Shown piece after piece: positions 1 to 10,689 of a stretch of DNA of 64,000 nucleotides. The DNA lies in contig NC_135717.1 in the NCBI RefSeq assembly GCF_964656455.1, forward strand, positions 151,207,793-151,271,792, given 5' to 3'. The stretch is from Halichoerus grypus. Taxonomy: Eukaryota > Chordata > Mammalia > Carnivora > Phocidae. Made by a program: the position numbers and the translations under genes. Position 1 is the first letter of the stretch. Each line of letters starts with the position of its first letter. The notes under the pieces are model-generated. The model worked only from the letters and a program-made list of their open reading frames with translations, was not told where the DNA came from and did not search any database.

Positions 1-40
1 CTCTTCCTCTCAAATAAATAAATAAAATCTTTAAAGAAAA
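1..40 (+). mobile_element. CanSINE 3' tail, cut by window edge
   Basis: The window opens inside the pyrimidine-rich end and (AAATA)n / AATAAAATCTTTAAA tail typical of a sense CanSINE. The tRNA-derived head lies upstream of the window, so subfamily cannot be judged. Confidence 0.9.
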
Positions 41-744
41 TAAAAACATTGAAAAATAAAGAGAACCAAGTGTATCGGCTCCTTTTTCCCTCCCCATGGT
101 ACTAAGACAAGGCCTGCATCTTCACTTCCAAGGCTGGTAGATACCTTCGTCCTGGAAACAGTTGTCCCATAAGGGTCCCACCATTGCTGCAAGCAGAGGG
201 ACGGGTTACCTTTGTCTCTTTCCTGTGCTTTCCATAACAGTCATCATTACCTCTAATTTACTCAGGCTGAAGTCATTTTCTCCCTGTGTCCCCTCCTAGT
301 AAGGTGTGGCAATGTCATGGAGAATAAAGAAGACAGAAGTATGGACATGGTAAGTGGAGGAGCAACCTTAAAGAATTTCCCACTGCCAAGTCCTCTGTCT
401 TGTATCACAGAATCACTATGTAAGCCAGAGGTCCCTGTGTCTCTGAGTAAGTCGAGGTTTCTTCCTACACAAAGTACACCCAACTGTACCCCCCCACCCC
501 GTGAATATCCCATTCCACGGAGGCATAACTCAAGTACTGCTTTCTCTGTGGGGCCTTCCTCTACCCCCTCCCACCTCCTCCCACCTTCCAACAGAACTAG
601 TCAGTCATGGTATTCTGTACACAGCTATGTTACAGTCTTTCTCATTCTGTACCACGTGTCTCTCTCACCAACCAGAATGTGAATTCCAAGAAATTAAGTA
701 AATGTCCTTTATTTTTTAAACTCACCTTTAGGAAAGCAATTTAG
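41..744. other. No recognised repeat or gene
   Basis: Mixed-composition sequence. A 121-codon frame (317-682, +) and an overlapping antisense 109-codon frame are both low-complexity in Pro/Ser/Thr, have no domain and no splice or promoter context, so I treat them as chance frames. Confidence 0.5.
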
Positions 745-990
745 CAAAATGCATAAGGGAATGGGTTTTGTATCAGACAGATCTGGATGTAAATCCTAGC
801 TCTGACATTCACTGGCCCTTGAGTTTTCTGGAACTCAATTTACTAAGACGTAAAATGGGGCTATTTCATTAAGTTTTCTTTTAAAGGATAAAGTGAATTA
901 AAGTATGCGTGTGTAAAATGTTTAACATAATACTGACATGCAAAAATAAATAAGAAATGGTAGCAATTATTATGATTGTAATTAACTTGG
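745..990 (+). mobile_element. MIR SINE, sense
   Basis: Degenerate but ordered MIR landmarks: 'gatctggatgtaaatcctagctctg', then 'actcaatttactaag', 'taaaatgggg', and a 3' part with 'aaataaataag'. About full length (roughly 240 bp) and heavily diverged, as expected of an early mammalian insertion. Confidence 0.75.
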
Positions 991-1043
991 TATCCTCAGA
1001 CACCCCACAGTAGACTAGCACTAAATATAAAAGAGTAAAGTAA

Positions 1044-1243
1044 GGCGCCTGGGTGGCTCAGTCGGTTAAGCGTCTGCCTTCGGCTCAGGTCATGATCCCA
1101 GGGTCCTGGGACTGAGCCCTGCATCGGGCTCCCTGCTCACAGGGAGTCTGCTTTTCCCCCTGCCTGCCACTCCCCCTGCTTATGTTTGCTCTGTCTCTCT
1201 CTCTCTGACAAATAAATAAATAAAATCTTTAAAAAAGATAAAA
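1044..1243 (+). mobile_element. CanSINE, full length, sense
   Basis: Begins ggcgcctgggtggctcag, the tRNA-Lys-derived head with intact A-box and B-box-like regions, continues through 'gggtcctggg', a (TC)n tract and AAATAAATAAATAAAATCTTT-type tail. Target-site duplication agtaaagt is seen at 1034-1041 and 1244-1251, so both ends are intact. Close to consensus, hence a fairly recent carnivore insertion. Confidence 0.97.
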
Positions 1244-1251
1244 AGTAAAGT

Positions 1252-2213
1252 GAAAGAAAAAACGAAATACAAACACACACACACAGTATACAACACATGC
1301 TGTTACCCTCCCACTATAAACTGCAATGCTCTCTGTTTCTTGTAGCTCTCAAAATGGGATTCAGTCTGTCGACCTACAGGATACATACAGAGAGGAAAAT
1401 CTGATCCTAAAAAGAATTCGCAGGAATTCTTTCTGGCAGCTTTACTCCAGGTGATGGCCTCAAGGAACCAAGGAACCTGCAGATTTGCCTCTGTGAGTGC
1501 TGAACTTGACCCTGTCCTTGGGACAGCCAGCTGCAGACCCAGGTAGGGTGGGAGGCAAGAGCGGTGTGTTTCTCACCCACAACCAGCAGGCCTGCAAAGG
1601 GAAAAACAGAGGTAACCCTGTCTATGTCCACTGGCCAGAATGAGTCATGGCAGAATTCATGAAACAAGGAGATGTGGCCTTGAACTTGCACCTCCTCCTC
1701 ACGATAGGCCTTTTTTTTTTGCGCAAGTCATTATAAATCGCCTGTTCTCACACCATGAGCGACTGCAAAATCCTCGAAGTGTCTGGCTTCAGACTTGGCA
1801 TTTCCCCCATAAGACACCAAAGGGGTTAACGTCTGGCCAGTAATCAAAGTCTGGCAGTTCCTACCCCATGCATAATGGGCATTGTTGTTTCTGAGAGTTT
1901 GTCTGTTTTTTCTGGCACGCCTTACTGTTTGGAACTGATTCTAAAACAGAAAAGGAAAGAGTCAGTCTGCTTTTTTTAAGCACACATGCAACAAAACATA
2001 AGGCTGGTCATAGAGCTCTTGTTTTGCTAGATTTCCAGGAAAGTTGTTGGCTTACTATTCAGAGAAGATGAATTATCAACTTAAAATATACTTAAGGAAT
2101 TCATTTATATATGTACGTGAGACATACACAATATCCCGAGGTGGCCGCCTTCTCTCAGATATGAAGCGACACGTTACAACTGTATTAGCTGATAAGCAAG
2201 CTGTGGCTGGCCC
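1252..2213. other. Repeat-poor stretch
   Basis: Contains only a short (AC)n run at 1273-1285 and no recognised transposon. Short open frames at 1407-1691 (-) and 1640-1843 (+) have no domain. The part from about 2040 onward is AT-rich with homeodomain/POU-like words and is discussed as a possible conserved element. Confidence 0.5.
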
Positions 2214-2245
2214 ATCCATTTGCATATAAAATCCATTTGCGTGAC
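2214..2245 (+). repeat. Short tandem duplication containing an octamer word
   Basis: Two copies of atccatttgc(a/g)t at 2214-2225 and 2231-2242, period 17. The first copy contains ATTTGCAT (2218-2225), the reverse complement of the POU octamer. The second copy differs at the base that completes the octamer. Confidence 0.6.
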
Positions 2246-2430
2246 ATTATCGGTGGGCTCACCATCAACCTTCCCAGGTCACTTGCCATCTCAGGACCTG
2301 CTCGTCACTCCCACCTGACGAGCCCCCAGATGTTTCCATCTGAAACCATACCAAGTATATCTAAGTTACCAAGACAGCAAAATCCCATTACAAAACGCCA
2401 GATTCTTTTCCAGTGGGAAGGACCAGAGGT

Positions 2431-2458
2431 TTTTGTTGTTGTTGTTGTTGTTGTTTTT
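2431..2458 (+). repeat. (TTG)n microsatellite
   Basis: About seven uninterrupted gtt units bounded by T runs. It may be the eroded tail of an old antisense retroposon, but no body is recognisable beside it. Confidence 0.9.
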
Positions 2459-2673
2459 AATCTGTCCTAAACCAACACTTTTGTATAAACCAAAATCATT
2501 CACCTGGATGTCAACAGCACATCAAAATTTTATAAATATTTCTCGACACTGAACTCTTGCTTTCTGCACTTACTCTGTCGTGGGTCAGGAAGAGTTCATG
2601 GATCACACTGGCCCATGGACCACATTTTGCTGGACCATGGGCTGCTTTACTATTGTTACACTATATTCTAGAT

Positions 2674-2888
2674 CAAGGTACACAGACTTTTTCAGCAAAG
2701 GGACAGAGGGTAAAATTTTAGGCATTGCAGGAAATAGTCTCCTGTGATTACTTAATTCTGTGGTTGTACTGAGAAAGCAACCATGGACAATAAGAAAATG
2801 AATGGGCATGGCCGTGTTCCAGTCAAATTGTGTTTACAAAAGCAGGCCACAGGCCGGATTTGGCCCACAAGCTGGTCTGTCAGTCCCA
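2674..2888 (+). mobile_element. hAT-Charlie-type MITE
   Basis: Matches the recalled non-autonomous hAT consensus from one end to the other: 'actttttcagcaaaggg' near the start, 'ttttaggcattgcagg', 'aatgggcatggccgtgttcc', and 'ggccggatttggcccac' near the end, with eroded inverted termini. About 215 bp. The exact subfamily name is not certain to me. Confidence 0.7.
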
Positions 2889-2931
2889 GGATGAGGAGGA
2901 AGATGATAATGATGATAATGATGATGAAGAT
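2889..2931 (+). repeat. (GAT)n-rich simple repeat
   Basis: Interrupted gatgat/gataat units joining the hAT element to the following MIR. They probably expanded from the taataat end of the MIR. Confidence 0.75.
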
Positions 2932-3135
2932 AGCTAACATTTACTGACCAGCTATTATGTATCAAGCCCTTTCTATCCTCCACTGTCCCATAGACTGGGT
3001 AACATTTTTTTTTAAATTTTACAGACAGTGAAAATATGACATCATGAAATCAAGAAATCATTTGTTTATTCTGAAAATAGATAGGTGGTCCAGGATCCAA
3101 ACCACAGTCCCTAGGCTCATATTACACCACATATA
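2932..3135 (-). mobile_element. MIR SINE, antisense
   Basis: Reads 'taacatttactgaccagctattatgtatcaagcc', then 'ttttacagacagtgaaaat', then 'aggatccaaaccacagtccctaggctc', which is the order of landmarks of a reverse-complement MIR. A T-run at 3006-3013 interrupts the middle. Confidence 0.7.
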
Positions 3136-3324
3136 TAAGACGAATGGGGCCTCTTTTTCACTATGAATGGAAAACTTATAATATTAGTGTCATCCTGGTC
3201 ATCTTTTTCCCTTTCTCATCTCCCTACCCATCATCCACCTCAGCAGCACCAAGGCCCTAGCATTTGATCGTGCTGTGGAACCCATAGGAGTCAGGACCAG
3301 TTTGTCTACAACAAACACATTCAT

Positions 3325-3560
3325 CCAGACATTTACTTATTCAACAAATACGTGTTCAGTGCTTACTCTGTGCCAGACACTATTCTAAGAAAGGGGGCTA
3401 TAGCAGTGAGCAAAATACACAAGCTTGCCCTTAGAAAGCTCGTGTCTAGTGAGGGGAGGTAGACAATAAACAAAGATATCGTGTTGGAGGGCAGTAGGGT
3501 AGGGGAGTCAGGCTTCAAAGAAAAATAAAGCAGTGTACGAGGGTAGAGGGTAGCAAGGAG
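3325..3560 (-). mobile_element. L2 LINE 3' end, antisense
   Basis: The L2 3' landmarks are present in reverse complement: 'attcaacaaatacgtgttcagtgcttactctgtgccag', 'gcagtgagcaaaatac', 'gacaataaacaaa' and 'gaaaaataaagcag'. No coding capacity remains. Confidence 0.75.
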
Positions 3561-3754
3561 ATATTTCTTTCTTATCCAACCCTTCTATCTTTTCTTTGCC
3601 AACTAAAATATGTAAACTCCAAACAGAACTATATTCTCAAATGTATCTACTAGGTATAAACATATTTATAGAATGTTGGGACCCGATTTTTACCAGTTTT
3701 CTTTCCCATAATTGTATGGGAAAGGACACATATGAAAACTAGTCCATTCTTCCA

Positions 3755-4055
3755 TGCTGCAAATGTTTATTGAGTCCCTACTTTGTGTCAGGCATTGGTT
3801 TCAGAACAGAGAAACCAACAGTGAGCAAAACAGAGAAAGACGTCATGGCTTCCATGATGGCCAGGGGAGTCAAAGAGTAAACCAAAATACGTAATAAACA
3901 CAAGCTAGAAGGCAATGAGTATAACAGACCGGGGCGGCGGGGGGGGGGGGGGGGGGGTGATGCAGGGGGAAAGCACAGCAAGATGAGGAGACCCAGAGCA
4001 CGTAGGGGAAGGGGCAAGTTTGTAATTTTAAATAGTCTGACAACTTTCCTTCGAT
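3755..4055 (-). mobile_element. L2 LINE 3' end, antisense, with G-run
   Basis: A second antisense L2 tail: 'aatgtttattgagtccctac', 'cagtgagcaaaacag', 'gtaataaacacaagc', and after the G-rich tract 'ttttaaatagtctgac'. The homopolymer at 3939-3957 interrupts it. Lies about 200 bp from the previous L2 piece in the same orientation, so the two are separate insertions or a local duplication. Confidence 0.7.
3931..3957 (+). repeat. Poly-G tract
   Basis: gggg-c-gg-c followed by 19 consecutive G (3939-3957). It can form a G-quadruplex and is prone to sequencing and replication slippage. True length is uncertain. Confidence 0.95.
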
Positions 4056-5009
4056 AGGATAATATGGAACCAAAATAATGCTTATTTGAAAAGCAAGTCC
4101 TGGTTTAGTTCACCCATCCCTACAATTGGAGTGCCATCAATTAAAAGAAAACACAGGATGTTTTGTGTTGAGTGCTCTATTTAAGTCCATAGAAAGAACT
4201 GTTATTCTTTCAAAGTCCTTTTTGCCCTTCCCTTTCCCTTGCTTTAGAGAAAATATTAGGGGGCTGGCAGCTGAAACAATGTAGGGATGGGAAAGGGGAA
4301 AGGAAGGAAAACTGAGGGCCAGCATTCACGCCAGGTGACTGTTTTAACAAGGATGTCACTGTGACCCAGCCCTCCTGGGTCCTAAGACGGTCTTGCTAAG
4401 GAACCCACAAAACAGAGCTAGCAGACATTGAGCATTTTCCATTAAGTGTGGCATTCACTTTTTCAGAAAGTAATGAGATGTTAATATAGATTTGAATCTT
4501 AATCAGATCCAACTTGGGAACGGGGTGTTTTTCTGCAAAATGTGAAATACTTCTAGGCTTTTAGGAAAATGTCATCCATATAAAGGCTAACTACTGTTTT
4601 ACATATAAAACTGCCATTCTTCATTGTTTTCCAGGAAAGGAAAATATAATAATAAAATGAAACATTGTTGCAAAGACTCCTTACTTTCTTATGAACATTA
4701 ATTTTTTCTGAGGGATTTTTTTTTAATAGTTCTGATAAACTAGGAAGAATGCTTGTAAGCTTGAGGCAAGAATTAGGGAATTTCAGTTCATTAAGTCAGG
4801 AAAAGAGACAGAGGTGAAATCTATGCTTTGATAATAAGAGTATTAATTTAAGAGATCTCAACAAATTCTTTTAAATTGTTAGTAATCCATAGTGTGAGGA
4901 ATGCCAATATCAGTAATTCTGCCTGAAATCAGAAAGGGACTCAAAGTGTGCTTCCCTGGCAAGCATGTGGTGGTAACCAGCACACCATGCTACCAGCAGA
5001 AATAATGCT
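4056..5009. other. Repeat-poor, AT-rich stretch
   Basis: No transposon motif recognised apart from short A/T runs. Frames at 4137-4325 (-) are short and without domain. Confidence 0.5.
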
Positions 5010-5270
5010 GTTAGCTCATACGTACTGTGTTAAAAACTCCTCTATTCCCAGAATTTCACTAAGTCTTTTACGGAACATGCTTTAGCAAATCCCTATGACA
5101 ACCATGTGAGAAAGGTATTATTCCCACAGAATGTATGAGGATTAGTCCCATAGAATGTATGAGAAGACTGGCCCAGAGGTATGAAGTAACTCCATGAAGG
5201 GCACAGGACAGTAAGGGTGGATTCTAATCCACATCTCTGGTTCTAAAATTAGCACTCTAGCTCAAACTTT
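5010..5270 (-). mobile_element. MIR SINE, antisense, with internal duplication
   Basis: Landmarks include 'aatttcactaagtctttta', 'atgacaaccatgtgag', 'gaagactggcccagagg' and 'ggattctaatccacatctctgg'. A 24-bp tandem duplication near 5118-5164 repeats ccca(c/t)agaatgtatgag, lengthening the central part relative to a normal MIR. Confidence 0.7.
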
Positions 5271-5611
5271 CTCCTTTCGTTTTCCCACGTTCCTCTTCCA
5301 CCCCCCTCCACATAGTGTCTTCCATGGACTTCTTTCACAATTAAAAACAAAGTTCGTTTTCCATAGTTGTTATGTATTCACTCATGTAGCTGATCACCAG
5401 TCAGTTTATTCTGTAAACCTCAGAATAAAGTCCTCTGGGGTGTTATGGAGCAGGCTGGGTCCTACGAGTCACTATTACCTTCCTTGGATAAATCGAGCTG
5501 TTTTCCAAATGACAAGTCTATCCCACAATCCACTGGTCAAACAAGGGATAGGAAGGCCCCCTCCCCAATCCACTTCCCATCCGCCCTCCAGAGAACTCTT
5601 GTAGGGCCTCT
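5271..5611. other. No recognised feature
   Basis: Unique-looking sequence between a MIR and a CanSINE. A 68-codon frame at 5445-5651 runs into the CanSINE and is not a gene. Confidence 0.5.
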
Positions 5612-5624
5612 AAAAATCAAAACA

Positions 5625-5817
5625 GGGGTGCCTGGGTGGCTCAGTCGTTAAGCGTCTGCCTTCGGCTCAGGTCATGATCCCAGGGTCCTGGGATTGAGCC
5701 CTACATCGGGCTCCCTGCTCCGTGGGAAGCCTGCTTCTCTCTCTCCCACTCCCCCTGCTTGTGTTCTCTCTCTCGCTGTCTCTCTCTGTCAAATAAATAA
5801 ATAAAATCTTTAAAAAA
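5625..5817 (+). mobile_element. CanSINE, full length, sense
   Basis: ggggtgcctgggtggctcag head, 'cccagggtcctggg' body, (TC)n and AAATAAATAAATAAAATCTTT tail. Perfect 12-bp target duplication aaaaatcaaaac at 5612-5623 and 5818-5829. One base is missing in the A-box region (cagtcgttaag instead of cagtcggttaag). Confidence 0.97.
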
Positions 5818-5829
5818 AAAAATCAAAAC

Positions 5830-6853
5830 GACCGTGTCAGAGCCAGTGGCTGGTAGAAACTATCAGGCTTGGGACAAGAATTCCCTAAACCTCCCACACT
5901 CAAGTCTGACTTTCATATTCCATAGAAAAAACAGAGGCCAGTTCCACTGACTGTCCGTGTTTGGAGGATGACCCCTTCCTGCAAGCTTGATAGTCTCCAT
6001 CTGTGCATGTACTTAGATGTCTAAGCATGTGTTTGTAACATGTGATCCTATTATTAAACATCCAAAGTAATAGGACAAATGCATTGGAGGGAGGGGCATT
6101 TATTTACTCTAATAAATGACTTTTCACATTAAAATATAAATTCCTATTGTATTTGTTTGCAAAGAAATTGCCTAACACTGTGAAATGCCATTTTTTTTTT
6201 CTAACCCAAATAAGACAGACCGACCGAGAAACTAAACCTGAGGGACTATGGTAGAGGAGAAAGGGAACTCACACAAATGGGGAAAAGGTCTGACAAGTGT
6301 TCTGATAAGCCCCTCTCAAAACCACTGGCCCAAAATATCTTAAGTGGATTTCCATTTATATAATTAAATTATCCATTTAAAAAAAATCACACATAGCGCC
6401 TATAGAAAGATCCACCTAAGTAGTAAACTTGAATATTTGTATCAGTGGAAAAGAACACTGGTCTCTGGGTATCAAGTTTGGTGTGGAGCAGAAGCTCTGG
6501 GGTGGTTTTCAGCTTACACAATCTGGGCACCAGAGCTGGCGATTCTGGTGCAAGGGACTTGGAGGATCTGGACATCAGCATACTGCCCCCCATCCCACCA
6601 CCACCACACACATGGACATGATTCTGAAGCCCACCTGATTCTGAAAATTTGCTAGCTAATGGAAAATAATAGGGAATCCCTTCAGGTTGGGGGAAACAAG
6701 GAAGACACTCCATAAGAGAACCTGGAGGCAAGGAATCATTCCTGACTTTTCCAAGACGTTGATTGGAAAGGTGAGTCCAGACTTTATAAAGAAAACCTAA
6801 AGGCTACACAGCTCGTTACCATAATGTATTTGGTTTATAAAATGTATTTGGTT
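5830..6853. other. Repeat-poor stretch
   Basis: T-run at about 6190-6200 and a short CA-rich patch near 6600. Frames of up to 114 codons around 6387-6731 overlap on both strands in several phases and show no domain, as expected by chance. Confidence 0.5.
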
Positions 6854-6873
6854 AAAAATTAAGAGGGGCACTA

Positions 6874-7073
6874 GGGCGCCTGGGTGGCTCAGTTGGTTAA
6901 GCGACTGCCTTCGGCTCAGGTCATGATCCTGGAGTCCCGGGATCGAGTCCCGCATCGGGCTACCTGCTCAGCGGGGAGTCTGCTTCTCCCTCTCCCGCTC
7001 CCCCCTCTTGTGCTCTTTCTCTCTCTCACTCTCTCTCTCAAATAAATAAAATCTTTAAAAAAAAATAAAAAAA
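6874..7073 (+). mobile_element. CanSINE, young-looking, sense
   Basis: Belongs to the 'gcgactgcc...cctggagtcccgggatcgagtccc' type. Flanked by a perfect 19-bp target duplication, aaaaattaagaggggcact, at 6854-6872 and 7074-7092, the longest in the window. Body, (TC)n and A-rich tail are nearly undamaged, so this is one of the most recent insertions here. Confidence 0.98.
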
Positions 7074-7297
7074 AAAAATTAAGAGGGGCACTGGTCTTCA
7101 TCTCTGGAAACCTTTTGTCACTCACAAATCTTGGCCCTATTTTTATACTGTATTACCCATTCTCCATAGTTTCATTATTGCAATTTCTGACACAGAAGTT
7201 CGGGTGAAGATTAATATGTGCTTCTAAGAAAAACAAGAAAATGGAAACCATTATCCCTCCTCAGTGCACATTAACCCAATGGGCTCCTATGCACTGT

Positions 7298-7662
7298 GAG
7301 TCAGCTCAGTCTGCCATAACAAAATACCACAGCCTGGGTGGCTTAGACAACAGTAATTTATTCGTCCCAGTTCTACAGGCTGAGAAGCCCAAGATCAAGG
7401 TGCTGGTTCCTTTGGTTCTTGGTAAGAGCTCTCTTCCTGGCTTGCAGATGGCAGCCTTCCTTCTGTGTCCTTACATGGAGGAGAAAAAGATCGAATATGC
7501 TCTGTATGTCTCCTTCTTATGTAGACACTAATCCCATCATGGGACCTCAACCTCATGATCTCCTCTAAACTAATCACCTCCCAAAGACTCTGCCTCCAAA
7601 TACTGTAACATTGGGGGTTAGGGAGACTAACATTTTGGAGGAACACAAATATGCACAAAGAT
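7298..7662 (-). mobile_element. MLT1-type (ERVL-MaLR) LTR, antisense
   Basis: Reverse complement of an MLT1-type LTR: 'tctgccataacaaaatacc', 'gggtggcttagacaacag', 'aagatcaaggtgctgg', 'cactaatcccatcatggg', 'aatcacctcccaaag', 'aacattgggggttagg'. Solo LTR with no internal retroviral sequence beside it. Confidence 0.8.
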
Positions 7663-8234
7663 ACACTTTATATTCTTCAGAGGAGAGACATGAGCACCAG
7701 CCGACGCATGGATATGTCAGGTCATTTTTCCCCTAAAATGAGTCCTTCAAGGTAAGAATGCCAACATATTTAAGAGAATAAAAATTAATCTTATTTCCAA
7801 AAAAAAAAAAAGATGCTGATGTAGGCTTCCACCATATCAAGTGTTTATAGTAAGATAAAAACAAACAATGAAATGCAAGAATCTAGCACTCAAGTTGTTT
7901 ACTTGGTGATAATTGCTCAGTTAGTGACATGGGCTCTTTACAGTGAAGCTGTAAAGAATAAATGAAGTCATCCAACCACCTTTTCATTCTATAACTCTAT
8001 CCATGAATTATCCACTCTACCTCATATAGTGGTCTTTTGGAAGATAGGCAATCTTTCCCATTTCATTTTTTCTCTTACTCCAGACACTCTATTCTACATA
8101 TTTTATGAAAATCTGTACAGGCAGGTAAATTTGAAGGATATTTGTATTTAGACATGCCAAAGATAGGACAGTTTTCTTCTCCTATATTCCCATAGTTGGT
8201 GCTTAAAAAGGCTGATGAAATGGTGTCTCTTCTG
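7663..8234. other. No recognised feature except an A-run
   Basis: A 13-14 base A-run near 7799-7811 lies beside 'attaatcttatttcc'. It could be the tail of a retroposon too eroded to name. The rest looks unique. Confidence 0.45.
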
Positions 8235-8700
8235 TCATTGTATTATCGGCGCGCTCCCCTCCAGCCATCATCGGGAAGATTTTGCGCACAGACACGCTAT
8301 CAGATCTGTACTCCTGGAAATGAGGAGTTTGTGCCGTGAATAGCAGTTACATTCTAATTATATTAATTCAGACTGCAATTTCTTTGAAATAGAAAGGACC
8401 TGCTGTCGGGGTGGTGTGGACAATGGAGGCTGAACATGTCAACGACATGACAAATTCCTCGAGCAGAGTGCCAGATGTATTGTTGCCCAGGATTCTTTTC
8501 TGAGAGCAAATTCAGCGAGCACTCTCAGTGTCAACTCTGGAGTAAGGAATCAGTTCATTTGTTAGCTTTCCAAGTTGCAGGTACATCTGCCAGAAGAGTC
8601 TGCCAGCAGATGAATTGGTAATTAAAATCATTTCCGTGGTTGGAGGAGTGATTCGAAAATTGTTCTTCTTTTCTTTCCTTCTTTTCCTGTGTAGGGACAA
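8235..8700. other. Repeat-free block, possible conserved element
   Basis: No transposon motif in about 465 bp. It has a small CpG cluster at about 8247-8300 ('atcggcgcgctccc', 'tttgcgcacagacacgc') followed by AT-rich homeodomain-like words ('ctaattatattaattcag', 'ggtaattaaaatc'). This composition resembles non-coding regulatory elements, but conservation cannot be tested here. Confidence 0.35.
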
Positions 8701-9111
8701 AACTTTGGTGAATACTGATATTGATTTGCCGTGGGCAATACCAGAATTGTGTGATTCACTAGTACCTCACTGCCCACTTCACTGCTCGAACACGTTTACC
8801 GGGATTTGCCCATTAAGTTCTACTTACAGAATATTAAAGTTCTGTTTCTTGCTAGCACCGTAGCCTCATTTGTCTTGTAAAAGTTCTCAGCAAATGTTAG
8901 CGAAACCTAACAGGATTGCTCAGTTCACAAAAAGGGTAGAGTGTATCCCTTCCCCATGCCTGTTACTGTGCTAGAATAAATGATAAATAATGATGATAGA
9001 TTTAAAAATATATTAAGGTTGATAACAACTCATATATACTCTATGTAATTATTATACGTTATGTATAATACAGCTGCTCTGCCCCTAGTAGTTACTCAGC
9101 AAATCTGTTTG
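8701..9111. other. AT-rich, no firm feature
   Basis: The last 100 bases include 'ataataatgatgatag' and 'agtagttactcagcaaatctg', a weak resemblance to an eroded MIR or L2 3' end. Too degraded to call. Confidence 0.35.
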
Positions 9112-9120
9112 GCTCTTCTT

Positions 9121-9317
9121 TTCTTTTTTTTTTTTTTTTAAGATTTTATTTATTTATTCGACAGAGAGAGAGAGGGAACACAAGCAGGGGCAGAGGGAGA
9201 GGGAGAAGCAGGCTTCCCACGGAGCAGGGAGCCCGATGCAGGGCTCGATCCCAGGACCCTGGGGTCATGACCTGAACTGAAGGCAGACGCTTAACGACTG
9301 AGCCATCCAGGCGCCCC
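9121..9317 (-). mobile_element. CanSINE, full length, antisense
   Basis: T-run plus aagattttatttatttattc tail at the left, gagaga tract, and ctgagccatccaggcgcccc head at the right. Short target duplication gctcttct at 9112-9119 and 9320-9327. Confidence 0.96.
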
Positions 9318-9362
9318 TTGCTCTTCTCTTCTGAGACACGTCTTTGCCACCCACATATTTAC

Positions 9363-9400
9363 ACATCATTATCGTCATCACCACCATCATCACCATCATA
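9363..9400 (+). repeat. (CAT/CAC)n microsatellite
   Basis: Interrupted trinucleotide tract catcattatcgtcatcacc followed by accatcat units, ending at the edge of the next MIR. Confidence 0.85.
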
Positions 9401-9404
9401 ACAA

Positions 9405-9630
9405 GGACAAAATCAACTAGCATTTATTGAGCATTTATTGAAGCAATCGAAGCGCTCTATATGTATTCCTTTATGTTATCCTTACAGACCTGGCCTGATT
9501 TGGCCCTGATGCACTGATAAGAAAGCTGAAGCACAAGCCAACCCAACTAGGAGGTATCCGAACTGGAGATTTGACCCAAGCAGCCCAAATCTCAAGGCCT
9601 CTTGCTTAACTATTTCACAATAACATCACA
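9405..9630 (-). mobile_element. MIR SINE, antisense
   Basis: 'actagcatttattgagcatttattg', 'atgttatccttacag', 'agaaagctgaagcacaag' and 'cttgcttaactatttcac' occur in the order of an antisense MIR. The phrase tttattgagca is present twice in tandem. Confidence 0.7.
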
Positions 9631-10279
9631 TGCCACTATATAAATAAATTCACTACAATCATTTTCCCAGACTACGCAATAGCCCATGAATTACTTGGCT
9701 TATCTTTTATGCTCATTTGTTTGCTCTGTTTTTCTTTTCTTCCTTCTTTTCTCCTCCCTCCTTCCTTCTTCCTTTCCTGCTTTTATGTCTCTATAAATAG
9801 CTGTTTATGTTTTTCTAGCAACAAAGCAAGGTTTTCTATCGTCCTCGGAGACTCAGGGGAATCTTTATGAGTCAGTAAATGGAAAAGAGTGTTTTAAGAT
9901 AAAATTTCAAACTACTTTAAAAATTACTTTTTTTAAAATTGAGGCAGCAAAATAAGGTAAATGTATAGACATCAGTGACCTGGAACTCTACCACTGAGTT
10001 ATTAGCATATGCATGTGTATCCACACACACATATACCTGCATATATAGTAGAACACTGAAACACATCAAATATGTTTAAAAACATGAGCTCTTAGTGATG
10101 CTAACAGTAAAAACCATACAGGAATTTATGTTCACTTCAGACGATACCAGAAAGAACCAACTCATTATTCTGCCAACTGGTAGATAAAGGGAAAGAAAAA
10201 GCATTTATCCTGGGTTTCTTATATGAACTTCATATAACCAACTATGGAATGAGGGGAAGTCTCTCCTTAAAGGAGTATT
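9631..10279. other. Repeat-poor stretch with pyrimidine tract
   Basis: A nearly pure C/T tract spans about 9721-9784. The remainder is AT-rich with a short (CA)n near 10022-10032. Part of 10100-10279 may be diverged L1 sequence preceding the next element. Confidence 0.4.
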
Positions 10280-10555
10280 CTGGTTAGTAAATGAAAAAGA
10301 AATCATCCGTATGTATTTGTCGAAACCCACTGAATGTTCGACCCCAAGTGTGAAACCTGATGTAAACGACGGACTTTGGGTGAGAAGGATGCGTCAGTGT
10401 AGTTTCGTTCGTCATAACAATGCAATGCCATGGTGGTGGATGTTGATAGTGGAAGAGACTAAAGGCAGAGGGGTGGAGATATTTGGTAACTCTGTGTCCT
10501 TTCCACTCAGTTTTGCAGTGAATTTAAAACTGCTCTAAAAAATAATTTCTATTTT
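10280..10555 (+). mobile_element. L1M 3' end, sense
   Basis: The old L1 3' UTR ending is recognisable: 'gatgttgatagtgg', 'aactctgtgtcctttcc', 'cagttttgcagtgaat', 'ttaaaactgctctaaaaaat' followed by a T/A-rich tail. The 75-codon frame here (10311-10538) is a by-product. Confidence 0.7.
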
Positions 10556-10689
10556 TTTTTTAAACCACAAAATTAGAATATGGCAACTTTGCAATAGCTA
10601 AGGAAAGACTGAATCTAGGCAAAAAATCCTTAATAGTTGATAACATTACACACACACACATACATTCCCACTTATGGAAATTATGCCAC

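Noticed and set aside
1044..1120. tRNA-like gene
   Set aside because: It is the tRNA-Lys-derived head of a CanSINE, not a functional tRNA gene; same for all other CanSINE heads.
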